Assembly: GCA_964493955.1 (NCBI GenBank)
Contig: CAZBPZ010000004.1
Location: forward strand, 1 to 41,663
Direction of reading: 5' to 3'
Length of the DNA stretch: 41,663 nt
From: CAZBPZ01 sp964493955
Lineage (GTDB): Bacteria; Chloroflexota; Dehalococcoidia; Dehalococcoidales; Fen-1064
Shown: one piece after another, positions 23,129 to 30,409 of the stretch
Position numbering within the stretch: position 1 is the first letter of the stretch
Layout: every line of letters begins with the position of its first letter
The notes under the pieces: generated by a model
Seen by the model: only the letters and a program-made list of their open reading frames with translations
Told to the model about the DNA's origin: nothing
Databases searched by the model: none
Translations under genes and position numbers: made by a program

Positions 23129-24883
23129 CTACTTGCTGCTATTATCCTGCTGGCAGGCGGGCCTGCCAATGTGACTTTTGTCCCCCGCACCACACCCCCC
23201 ACCAGGCGCGCTAGTCCCACCCGGTGCCAGGGCCGCCTGCCACCGCCGGTACAACACATACCCCCCGCTCAGGTTACGCACCCCCAGACCATGCTGCCGC
23301 AGGATACGGGTGGCGTAGTAGGAGCGGTGGCCTACCCGGCAGCAGGTGATTATGTCACGCCCGTGTGGCAGCTCACCGAGGCGCCGGCGCAGCTCGTCCA
23401 GCGGGATGTGCACCGCCCCCGTGATGTGCCCGGCGGCATACTCATCGTCATTGCGCACGTCCAGGACGAGGCTACTCTCCCGGTCTGCCTCCTCCGGTGA
23501 AGCCACCGGGGCATCACCGCGCAGGGCATTGGCCGCCTGCATCCCGGCAATGTTCACCACGTCCCTGGCCGAGCCAAACTGCGGCGCGTAGCACAGCTCA
23601 GCCTCCTCCAGGTCAAAGACGGTACCGCCCTTTTGCACGGCCATTGAAATAACATCAATGCGCTTTTCCACCCCGTCCCGGCCCACTGCCTGCGCCCCCA
23701 GTATGCGGCCATCAGGCACGGCGTAAATCAGCTTAAGCGATACCTCGGTGGCACCGGGATAGTAGCCGGCGTGCTGAAGGCCATATACGTACACCTTCTG
23801 GTAGGCGAAGTCACCCGCGCGCTGCAGTGCCCGCTCGGACGCGCCGGTGAGTGCTATAGTTATGTCAAATACCTTGCAGACGGCCGTGCCCTGCACGCCC
23901 CGGAAGCGGCTATCGCGCCCCATGATGGCATCGGCCGCCACCCGTCCCTGGCGGTTGGCCGGGCCCGCCAGCGGCAGCAGTACCCACTGCCCGGTAATAA
24001 CATCACGCACCTCTGCGGCGTCACCCACCGCCCAGATGTGCTCATCGCTGGTCCGCATCTGCCCGTCGACACGGATGCCACCACGCTCGCCTATCTCCAG
24101 GCCAGCCTGCCGGGCCAGAGCAACCTCCGGCCGCACCCCGATTGCCAGCACCACCATCTCGGCCGGATGCCGGCGGCCGGACTCCGTCTCAACCACCAGG
24201 CCACCATCCGCGGCGTGAAAGGCAACTACCGGGTCAGACAAATAGACAGAGACCCCCTGCCTGACCAGGTGGCGGTGCACCAGTGTGGCCATCTCCGGGT
24301 CCAGCGGCGGCATGACCTGAGGCAGCATCTCCAGCAGGCTGACCTCGATGCCACGGCGGGCCAGGTTCTCGACCATCTCCAGGCCAATGAAACCGCCGCC
24401 GACGATGGCACTGCGCCGTACCCGGTGCGAGGCAATCCAGTCACGCATGGCACGGCTGTCCGGGATGGTACGCAGGGTGAAAATACCGGGGAGGTCTATC
24501 CCGGGAAGCGGGGGGCGGATGGGAGCCGCCCCGGGTGCCAGCACCAGGGCATCGTAACGTTCCCGGTAGCGGCGCCCGTGGACCAGGTCCTGCACCTCAA
24601 TCTCGCGGGCCGCCCTGTCAATGGCAACCACCTCGCTACGGGTGCGCACCTCTATGTTGAAGCGGTCGCGGAAAAGCCGGGGGGTCGCTACCAGCAGGTC
24701 TTCCTCGTCTGGTATGACATCACCCACGTAGTATGGCAGCCCGCAATTGGCGAACGACACAAAAGGCCCGCGCTCGAAGATGATTATCTCGGCCGCCTCC
24801 GAGAGACGGCGGGCGCGGGCAGCGCAGGACGCTCCCCCGGCCACCCCACCGACTACCAGTATCCGCTTCCCCTTCTCCGGCAT
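23129..24883 (-). CDS. CoA-disulfide reductase-type flavoprotein fused to rhodanese
   Basis: A 584-residue protein. It has the FAD motif VVGGVAGGASCAARARRL at 10-27, the single redox-active Cys47 in FVSFANCGLPYYVG, the NAD(P)H motif IVGGGFIGLEMVENLARRG, and WAVGDAAEV for FAD. A dimerisation domain follows to about 450. The last part is a rhodanese domain (about 470-550) with the active-site loop CRVGHRS, Cys515. The layout matches CoADR-rhodanese/NAD(P)H-dependent persulfide or polysulfide reductases of sulfur metabolism. A Cys-containing tail (GGGCGAGDK, RPACQQ) extends beyond the rhodanese domain. ATG 24883 follows AGGAGGT; a promoter lies just upstream. Confidence 0.9.
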   Translation of the reverse strand: MPEKGKRILVVGGVAGGASCAARARRLSEAAEIIIFERGPFVSFANCGLPYYVGDVIPDEEDLLVATPRLFRDRFNIEVRTRSEVVAIDRAAREIEVQDLVHGRRYRERYDALVLAPGAAPIRPPLPGIDLPGIFTLRTIPDSRAMRDWIASHRVRRSAIVGGGFIGLEMVENLARRGIEVSLLEMLPQVMPPLDPEMATLVHRHLVRQGVSVYLSDPVVAFHAADGGLVVETESGRRHPAEMVVLAIGVRPEVALARQAGLEIGERGGIRVDGQMRTSDEHIWAVGDAAEVRDVITGQWVLLPLAGPANRQGRVAADAIMGRDSRFRGVQGTAVCKVFDITIALTGASERALQRAGDFAYQKVYVYGLQHAGYYPGATEVSLKLIYAVPDGRILGAQAVGRDGVEKRIDVISMAVQKGGTVFDLEEAELCYAPQFGSARDVVNIAGMQAANALRGDAPVASPEEADRESSLVLDVRNDDEYAAGHITGAVHIPLDELRRRLGELPHGRDIITCCRVGHRSYYATRILRQHGLGVRNLSGGYVLYRRWQAALAPGGTSAPGGGCGAGDKSHIGRPACQQDNSSK

Positions 24884-24907
24884 GGTCTGTTACACCTCCT
24901 GCCACGC

Positions 24908-24937
24908 ATTGTAAGAGGCTGCGCCCCGCCACGACAA
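24908..24937 (-). promoter_or_regulatory. promoter of the CoADR-rhodanese/lipoprotein transcript
   Basis: On the - strand: TTGTCG at 24937-24932, 18-base spacer, TACAAT at 24913-24908. Expected start near 24901 leaves a leader of about 18 bases carrying AGGAGGT. Confidence 0.6.
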
Positions 24938-24941
24938 GGAA

Positions 24942-24970
24942 GGCCTCCAACCCCCAGGGGGAAGGAGGCC
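24942..24970 (-). terminator. hairpin after the Cof-type HAD gene
   Basis: Stem GGCCTCC/GGAGGCC with an inner CCCCC/GGGGG stem, 32 bases past the stop of the HAD gene at 25002. No T-run follows, so termination may be partial. The 3' end lies close to the downstream promoter at 24908-24937. Confidence 0.5.
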
Positions 24971-25001
24971 AGCAGCCCCGCGGTACGGCTACAAGCCACC
25001 G

Positions 25002-25802
25002 CTACAGCCAGCCCGCCAGCAGCAGGTCCAGCGCCCGGGCAAAGCCTTCAGGCCCGTCACCCACCACCAGGTCAGCCACGCTGACCACCTCTGGCGGCGC
25101 CTCCCCGACGACGATTCCCAACCCCGCCCAGGCCAGCATACTGATGTCGTTGGGGCCGTCGCCCACCGCCACCACCTCGTCACGCCGCACACCAAGCTCC
25201 TCCGCCACCAATTGCAGGGCGGCCCCCTTACCGGCCCGGGGGTGGGCAACCTCGCAGAAGGTGTCATGGACACGGCTCACCAGCAGGTCAGGCCCAAAAT
25301 GCTGGCGCAGGGTGTCAACCACGGATGTAATCAGGGCCGGCTCTCCTCTGGCTGAAATCTCCGTCGGCCCTGACTGCAGGGCGTTCATCAGGTCGGGCAC
25401 AACACGCAGGGCCACCCCGCTCCGGCGGGCATAACGGCCATCAGCCTCAATGACTTCTTCCACGTATATCTCGTCGTCCAGGTAGACGTAGCAGTGTACC
25501 CCCAGCTCGCGCAGGACGCGGATTACCCGCCGCGCCAGCGGTACCGGCAGGGGTAGGTGGCACAGCACCCTGCCCCGGCCCGGCTCACGCACCAGCGCCC
25601 CCTGGTAGCAGATGAGGGGCAACCTCAGGCCGAGCCCGGCGGCCACGCGGTCGGCCGCCGGGTACATCCGGCCGGTGGCCAGTGTTACCATCACCCCCTG
25701 GCGCCGGGCACGGCCGATTGCCGCGGCCGCACTTTCGGCCACCTCGCCGCTGGCCCCGAGCAGGGTCCCATCAAGGTCCACCGCTACAAGGCGGTACTTC
25801 AC
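25002..25802 (-). CDS. Cof-type HAD-superfamily phosphatase
   Basis: A 266-residue HAD hydrolase of the Cof/YidA (type IIB cap) kind. Motif I is VAVDLDGTLLG, with two Asp for the phospho-enzyme; motif II is VTLATGRMYP; the motif III Lys is in HPRAGKGAAL; motif IV is VAVGDGPNDISML. It should dephosphorylate small sugar phosphates or flavin/pyridoxal phosphates in the cytoplasm. The start GTG 25802 follows GAGGG and starts right before motif I; the longer open frame upstream crosses its own promoter. It is monocistronic. Confidence 0.88.
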   Translation of the reverse strand: MKYRLVAVDLDGTLLGASGEVAESAAAAIGRARRQGVMVTLATGRMYPAADRVAAGLGLRLPLICYQGALVREPGRGRVLCHLPLPVPLARRVIRVLRELGVHCYVYLDDEIYVEEVIEADGRYARRSGVALRVVPDLMNALQSGPTEISARGEPALITSVVDTLRQHFGPDLLVSRVHDTFCEVAHPRAGKGAALQLVAEELGVRRDEVVAVGDGPNDISMLAWAGLGIVVGEAPPEVVSVADLVVGDGPEGFARALDLLLAGWL

Positions 25803-25876
25803 AGCGCCCTCACGATGCCACGGAACGAACGGCCCCGGGTTGACCGGGCAGCACCCTGCAACGCTCGCCCGCAGGC

Positions 25877-25906
25877 AGTATAGGTGCCACCCCGCCCCGG
25901 GGTCAA
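25877..25906 (-). promoter_or_regulatory. promoter of the Cof-type HAD gene
   Basis: On the - strand: TTGACC at 25906-25901, 18-base spacer, TATACT at 25882-25877. Expected start near 25870, leader about 68 bases to GTG 25802. Confidence 0.7.
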
Positions 25907-25937
25907 GCCCGGTCCCACCCGGACCCACCTGCCGGAA

Positions 25938-25967
25938 TTGACACAGCCGGCCGGGCCACCTTATCCT
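25938..25967 (+). promoter_or_regulatory. orphan promoter-like element on the + strand
   Basis: TTGACA at 25938-25943, 18-base spacer, TATCCT at 25962-25967. No normal gene follows on this strand; downstream there is only a 17-codon frame (26018-26071) before the converging ornithine-cyclodeaminase-family gene. It could drive a small RNA or small peptide, or be fortuitous. Confidence 0.35.
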
Positions 25968-26017
25968 GCATCACAGTCACCGGCAACAAGGGCACTTGCC
26001 CGAACCACCAGTTCTAG

Positions 26018-26071
26018 ATGGCGGCCGCCCTGGCGCGGGCACTGGAGCTGCTGGAAAAGACCTGGCAGTAA
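26018..26071 (+). CDS. possible 17-residue small ORF behind an orphan promoter
   Basis: ATG 26018 to TAA 26069-26071 encodes MAAALARALELLEKTWQ, an amphipathic-helix-like peptide. A promoter-like TTGACA/TATCCT pair lies 50 bases upstream. No convincing SD is present, and GC-rich DNA readily gives such frames, so this is only a candidate. Confidence 0.2.
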   Translation: MAAALARALELLEKTWQ

Positions 26072-26075
26072 TGCC

Positions 26076-27059
26076 CTACTTCCCGCCCGCTGGCCTGGAG
26101 TAGCCCACCAGGTCAACCGACAGGTAGTCGCCCCGCGCCAGCGCCCGCTCGTACACGAGCTTCGCCACGGCGGCATCCTGAATGGCCACGCCGGTTGAGT
26201 CAAAGATGGTAATTATCTGCGGGTCCTGGCGCCCCGGTTTCAGCCCGGCGACGATTTCACCCAGCGTCCCGTACACGCTCTCTGGAGAGAACAGGCCACG
26301 TGAGACCGGCACGTTTATCTCGCCGGCGGCGGTGGCCTGGCGAATGTCATCCACCACCACCATGGCACCATTCAGCAGGGCCGGCTCCAGCTCCTGCTTG
26401 CCCTCGGCATCAGCCCCCACCGCATTGATATGCGTGCCGGGCCCCACCATCTCCCGCTTCAGAAAAGGCCGGCGCGAGGGTGTCAGCGTGCAGACAATGT
26501 CAGCCGCGGCCGCTTCCTCGAGGCTGACCACCCGCGGGTTGAGCGCCGGGAAGGCACGGGCGAGCCGTCCCGCCGCTGCCCCGGAGCGGTCGTAAACGCG
26601 CACCTCGCTCAACCTGAAGAGGTGGGCATGGGCCTCCACCTGGGTGTACGCCTGCCGTCCCGCCCCGATGATACCCAGCACATGCGAGTCCGGCCGGGCC
26701 AGGTGGCGGGAGGCAATCGCCGCCGCCGCGGCCGTCCGGCTGGCCGTAATCTCGGTGGCATCCATCACGGCCAGCGGGTAGCCTGTTTCAGGGTCACTGT
26801 GGACCCAGACTGCCATCACCGTGGGCAGCCCGCGGGCCGGGTTGTCAGGGTGAACGTTCACCCACTTCACCCCGGCGACCCCGGGGATAGAGGCCGGCAT
26901 GGCGCGGAAATCACCGCAACCCACCGTGATGTAGGCCTTGGGCGGCATGGTGGCCCGCCCCAGCGCCCAGTCACAGAATGCCTGCTCAACCCCCCGGATT
27001 ACCCCGGGCAAATCAAGCAGGTCACGGACTGCCCGGTTGTCCAGCACGATGGTGGCCAA
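26076..27059 (-). CDS. ornithine cyclodeaminase/mu-crystallin family protein
   Basis: A 327-residue protein of the OCD/AlaDH-like family. The Rossmann motif GIIGAGRQAYTQVEAH follows the substrate domain with KWVNVHPDNPARGLPT (Lys and Asn of the active site region). Further landmarks are VCTLTPSRRPFL, THINAVGADAEGKQEL, and the late IFDSTGVAIQDAAVAKLVYERA. Members include ornithine cyclodeaminase, ketimine reductase and several NAD(P)-dependent imine/amino-acid dehydrogenases. Start is TTG 27059 after AGGAGGT at 27064-27070 with a short 4-base spacer; no ATG lies near. It follows the crotonase gene by 124 bases. Exact substrate not determinable. Confidence 0.85.
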   Translation of the reverse strand: MATIVLDNRAVRDLLDLPGVIRGVEQAFCDWALGRATMPPKAYITVGCGDFRAMPASIPGVAGVKWVNVHPDNPARGLPTVMAVWVHSDPETGYPLAVMDATEITASRTAAAAAIASRHLARPDSHVLGIIGAGRQAYTQVEAHAHLFRLSEVRVYDRSGAAAGRLARAFPALNPRVVSLEEAAAADIVCTLTPSRRPFLKREMVGPGTHINAVGADAEGKQELEPALLNGAMVVVDDIRQATAAGEINVPVSRGLFSPESVYGTLGEIVAGLKPGRQDPQIITIFDSTGVAIQDAAVAKLVYERALARGDYLSVDLVGYSRPAGGK

Positions 27060-27183
27060 ACTTACCTCCTTGCCGTCACCGGCCCGGCCGGTTGATACCC
27101 CTTCCGGCCGTGGGGCCGTACGACCCATTACTCGATAACGCGGCCGTCCCCCGGCGGCCGGTCGCTCCCCCGCCGGCCCCGGG

Positions 27184-27969
27184 CTACCGCCCGGTGAAGC
27201 GGGGTGACCTCTTCTCAAAGAAGGCGGCAATACCTTCCTGCGTGTCCTCAAGGGTGTGGGTAATGCGCAGCGCCACCGAGTGGCGGGCGGCCAGGTCGTA
27301 GCTGAGGTCCATCTGGGCGGCCATCTGCTCCTTGATGACAGCCAGCGACTTCGTGGCGGCCCGGGAGAGCCGCTCCACGATGTCGGCAACGGCGGACTCG
27401 AACTCGTCCTCTGGCACGGCCCGGTAGACCAGGCCGATACGCTCTGCCTCCCGGCCGGAGATACACTCTGCCATCAGCATCATGGCCAGGGCACGGCCAT
27501 AGCCGATGGCCCGCGGCAGCTGATAGGTGATGCCAGTGGCAGCATAGAGGGCGCGGTCAGAGCGCGGGTCGCCCAGCTGGGCATTCTCGGTACAGATGCG
27601 CAGGTCACAGGCAAGCGCCACGTCCAGGCCCATGCCCAGGGCATAGCCGTGTATGGCCACGACTACCGGGCGTGGCAGGTACCGCAGGGTGCGGATAAGG
27701 GTCTGCTGCGGTATTACGGCAGACTCGCGGCGCACCTTCTGCCAGCGCCGGCCACCTGGCTCTCCCATGCCACCCATGTCGTCCCCCGAGCAGAAACCGC
27801 TGCCCGCACCGTCCAGCAACACCACCCGGCAGGTATCATCGCCGGCCACCGGCTCAAGGGCGTCCAGCAGCTCGTCGATGACGGCGTAGGTCAGGGCATT
27901 ACGGCGCTGCGGCCGGTTCAGGGTGAGCCGTAGCACCGGCCCCTCGCGGCGGACTATCACCTCGGCCAT
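27184..27969 (-). CDS. enoyl-CoA hydratase/isomerase (crotonase) family protein with altered catalytic positions
   Basis: A 261-residue crotonase-fold protein. The oxyanion-hole segments are FCSGDDMGG and HGYALGMGLDVALACD. In classical enoyl-CoA hydratase two Glu residues act in catalysis: one in GGGCELAM, here Asp (GMGLDVAL), and one in FGQPE, here Arg (LGDPRSD). It keeps the CoA-binding fold but probably is not a standard hydratase; isomerase, hydrolase or decarboxylase activity is possible. ATG 27969 follows GGAGGTG with 5-base spacing. It lies 37 bases after the SagB-like gene and upstream of the OCD-family gene, probably co-transcribed. Confidence 0.82.
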   Translation of the reverse strand: MAEVIVRREGPVLRLTLNRPQRRNALTYAVIDELLDALEPVAGDDTCRVVLLDGAGSGFCSGDDMGGMGEPGGRRWQKVRRESAVIPQQTLIRTLRYLPRPVVVAIHGYALGMGLDVALACDLRICTENAQLGDPRSDRALYAATGITYQLPRAIGYGRALAMMLMAECISGREAERIGLVYRAVPEDEFESAVADIVERLSRAATKSLAVIKEQMAAQMDLSYDLAARHSVALRITHTLEDTQEGIAAFFEKRSPRFTGR

Positions 27970-28006
27970 GTTCACCTCCAGTGCCGGCAGAAGGGGATAC
28001 GGGGCA

Positions 28007-28738
28007 TCACTCCCCGGCTGGTACCCCCACCACGCTCATGTAGATGACCGTCTCGGCCGCCCCGTCAACCCCCACCAGGGCGTTGATCTCATCATCATAG
28101 AGAGCCGCCACCTGGCACGAGCCGAGCCCCAGGGCAACCGCCGCCAGGGCCAGGTTCTGGGCCATGTGGCCGGCATCCAGGTAAACGTAGCGGTAGGCGC
28201 GGCTCCCGTAGCGCCAGGTGGCACGGCCGGGAATAACAGTCCAGATGAAAACGGCCGGCGCCTGACCGCACATGCGCTGCCCCATGGCCGCCTCCACCAC
28301 CGCCCGGCGGAAGTCACCGGCGGCCAGTTGCTCCAGTGCGTGCGCCGGGACGGCATAGTGGTAGATGCCCGGGGCAACACGCTGCACGTGGTTGGCGACA
28401 ATGTAGGTCTCGACGGGGTAGAGGGCCCCGGCCGACGGAGCAGTGCGAAAGGCAAACTCACCGCCCCCGGGCCGGATGCCGGAACTGGCCCAGACCAGGC
28501 TTGATAGCTGCGGTAGCGTAAGCGGGGCGTCTGCATAGGCCCGCACGCTCTGCCGCCGGCGCAGTAGCTCACCCAGCGGCACCGGCGGGAACTCGGCCGG
28601 TAGCAGACTGAGACGCGGCTTCCCCGGGTACTCCTTGTACAGGCCGGGGTAGCCCGGTGGCGGGGATGCCGCCCCGCGCGCCCGGCCACGGTGGTGCTTC
28701 GTCTCCTGCTGGAAAAGCTCGCCAATATCAGAGGCTAT
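28007..28738 (-). CDS. SagB/ThcOx-type nitroreductase-family oxidoreductase, likely AUA start
   Basis: A 243-residue protein when read from ATA 28738. The N terminus IGELFQQETKHHRGR and the following YKEYP segment are standard for SagB-type FMN-dependent dehydrogenases; then LLRRRQSVRAY (FMN phosphate site), TAPSAGALYPVETYIVA, YRYVYLDAGHMAQNLALAA and LGLGSCQVAALYDDEINALVGVD. SagB enzymes oxidise azolines in peptide natural products, but stand-alone members also occur. No ATG, GTG or TTG lies between the in-frame stop at 28744-28742 and the conserved N terminus. AGGAGGG at 28752-28746 is spaced 7 bases from ATA 28738. The first GTG, at 28582, would delete 52 conserved residues. Confidence 0.8.
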   Translation of the reverse strand: MASDIGELFQQETKHHRGRARGAASPPPGYPGLYKEYPGKPRLSLLPAEFPPVPLGELLRRRQSVRAYADAPLTLPQLSSLVWASSGIRPGGGEFAFRTAPSAGALYPVETYIVANHVQRVAPGIYHYAVPAHALEQLAAGDFRRAVVEAAMGQRMCGQAPAVFIWTVIPGRATWRYGSRAYRYVYLDAGHMAQNLALAAVALGLGSCQVAALYDDEINALVGVDGAAETVIYMSVVGVPAGE

Positions 28739-28767
28739 TTCTCAGCCCTCCTCGCCAGGCTGCCGCC

Positions 28768-28796
28768 AGTCTAGCACTTCTACCGTGCCGGCTCAA
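28768..28796 (-). promoter_or_regulatory. promoter of the SagB-like/crotonase/OCD transcript
   Basis: On the - strand: TTGAGC at 28796-28791, 17-base spacer, TAGACT at 28773-28768. Expected start near 28761, about 23 bases before ATA 28738, with the SD between them. This short leader supports initiation at the ATA rather than far downstream. Confidence 0.65.
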
Positions 28797-28851
28797 TACC
28801 ACGGGGTGGTGTTGCCCGCCGCCCTCGTCTGCTACTATTGGGGGTACACCC

Positions 28852-29610
28852 ATGCAAGACCTTGACATCTTCTCACTCCAGTGGGGGCTGGCGCTGGCGG
28901 CAGTCATGGTGGCGGGGTACGTGCGAGCGGTGGCAGGGTTCGGCTTCGCCCTCGTCCTGGGCCCAATGCTGCTCCTCCTGCTGGGCCCGCGCGACGTGGT
29001 GGTGACCAACCTGCTGCTGGGCTTTTTCGGCAACCTGTCCGTCCTGCGCTATGCCCGCCGGGTGATTGAGCCCCGCCGCATCTGGCCGATGGCGCTGGGG
29101 GCCGTCGCCGGGCTGCCTATCGGCATTTTCATCATCACCACCCTCTCCGAGTCCACCCTGCGGGTGCTAATCGGGGCGGTGGTGGTCTGTTTCGCCATCC
29201 CCCTGCTGCTGGGCTACGGCCGACAGTTCCAGCGGGAACGGCTTACCGCCGGCCTGGCCGGCCTCCTCAGCGGGGCCCTGACTGGCTCAACCAGCCTGGG
29301 TGGCCCGCCGGTGGTCATGTTCATGCACAACCAGAAATGGCCGCAGGAAAGCATTCATGGCAACCTGGCACTCTACTTCATGTTCCTGGGGACCTGTACG
29401 CTGGTGGGCCTCCTGGCGGCCGGCATCATCAAAAGCAGCACCGTCATCACCGCCCTGACATGGCTGCCGGGCATGCTGCTCAGCACCTGGCTCGGCCTGC
29501 TGACGTTCCGCCACGTCAATGCCCGGCTCTTCCGCTGGCTGTCACTGCTGGTGGTCATCGGCTCCGGGATTGCCGGCATCCTGACAGGGCTGGGAATCAT
29601 TCCCGCCTAG
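28852..29610 (+). CDS. TauE/SafE-family membrane exporter
   Basis: A 252-residue integral membrane protein with about eight transmembrane helices in two repeats. It has the family hallmarks VAGYVRAVAGFGFALVLGPMLLLLLGPRDVV in the first half and GLLSGALTGSTSLGGPPVVMFM in the second. Family members export sulfite, sulfoacetate or other organosulfonates, and many have no known substrate. ATG 28852 is used because upstream in-frame codons cross the promoter region and are polar. A weak promoter candidate is TTGCCC (28812-28817) with TACTAT (28833-28838), spacing 15. It diverges from the SagB-like gene. Confidence 0.88.
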   Translation: MQDLDIFSLQWGLALAAVMVAGYVRAVAGFGFALVLGPMLLLLLGPRDVVVTNLLLGFFGNLSVLRYARRVIEPRRIWPMALGAVAGLPIGIFIITTLSESTLRVLIGAVVVCFAIPLLLGYGRQFQRERLTAGLAGLLSGALTGSTSLGGPPVVMFMHNQKWPQESIHGNLALYFMFLGTCTLVGLLAAGIIKSSTVITALTWLPGMLLSTWLGLLTFRHVNARLFRWLSLLVVIGSGIAGILTGLGIIPA

Positions 29611-29723
29611 GCACGAAGGCCGCCGGGGCAGGCCCCGTTTCAAGAAGCAAGGCCCGCCCCGGCGCCGATTGCCAGCAGACGAGGCACCAGCCAAGGTCGC
29701 CACGCCCGGCGGAGGGGGTTATG

Positions 29724-29752
29724 TTGACACGGCCCCGCCACAATTGTAGCCT
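29724..29752 (+). promoter_or_regulatory. promoter of the MtnX-like phosphatase gene
   Basis: TTGACA at 29724-29729, 17-base spacer, TAGCCT at 29747-29752. Predicted start near 29759, only about 9 bases before ATG 29768, so the mRNA is close to leaderless. Confidence 0.65.
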
Positions 29753-29767
29753 GAAATACTGGGACAC

Positions 29768-30409
29768 ATGATAGTCCAGTGCGACTTTGATGGCACCATC
29801 ATCACCTGCAACATGGGAGTCCTCCTCAGGGAAACATTCGTTGGGGAGGCCTACCACGCCATCGAGCGCCAGTACCAGGCCGGCCTCATCAGCGTGGAGC
29901 AGGGCAACCAGCGGCACTTTGCCCTGATAAAGGCCCCCCGAGCCCGGCTGGAGGCCTTTGTCCGGGCGCACGCCGCCGCCCGGCCCGGCTTTACCGACTT
30001 CCTGGAATACTGCCGGCGCTGCGGGCTGCGTTTCGTCATCGTCAGCAGCGGGCTCGACTTCTACATCCGCCCCGCCCTCCATGCCATCGGTACGCCGCAG
30101 GTAGAGCTATACTGCGGGCAGGCCACCTTCACCGGGAACGGTATCAGCCTCACCTACCGTGACCCGCAGGGAAACGTGATTGACCGCGGCTTCAAACGCC
30201 GCTACCTGGAATGGTTCCGGGAAGCCGGCCGGCCGGTGGTCTACATCGGCGACGGCCTGTCGGACGTGGAGCCGGCCACCCGGGCCGACCACGTTCTTGC
30301 CACCGGCAGCCTCCCGCGGCTCCTGGAAGAGCAGGGCATCCCCTACCAGCCATTCCAGGACTTCCACGACATCCGCCGCCACCTGGAGAAGCTTGTCCCG
30401 CCGGCCTAG
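29768..30409 (+). CDS. MtnX-like HAD-IB phosphatase
   Basis: A 213-residue HAD phosphatase. Motif I is CDFDGTIIT at the very N terminus, motif II is FVIVSSGLDFYI, and motif III/IV is RPVVYIGDGLSDVEPATRADHVLAT. It is the MtnX-type (2-hydroxy-3-keto-5-methylthiopentenyl-1-phosphate phosphatase) or phosphoserine-phosphatase-like branch. No other methionine-salvage gene is present, so the substrate is open. ATG 29768 lies right after a promoter. Its stop TAG at 30407-30409 overlaps the stop of the convergent sirtuin gene within a CTAG. Confidence 0.85.
   Translation: MIVQCDFDGTIITCNMGVLLRETFVGEAYHAIERQYQAGLISVEQGNQRHFALIKAPRARLEAFVRAHAAARPGFTDFLEYCRRCGLRFVIVSSGLDFYIRPALHAIGTPQVELYCGQATFTGNGISLTYRDPQGNVIDRGFKRRYLEWFREAGRPVVYIGDGLSDVEPATRADHVLATGSLPRLLEEQGIPYQPFQDFHDIRRHLEKLVPPA

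Noticed and set aside
26011..26030. Vector polylinker contamination (XbaI and NotI sites close together)
   Set aside because: The string TCTAGATGGCGGCCGC resembles a cloning site, but the spacing and flanks do not match a common polylinker and surrounding base composition is native.
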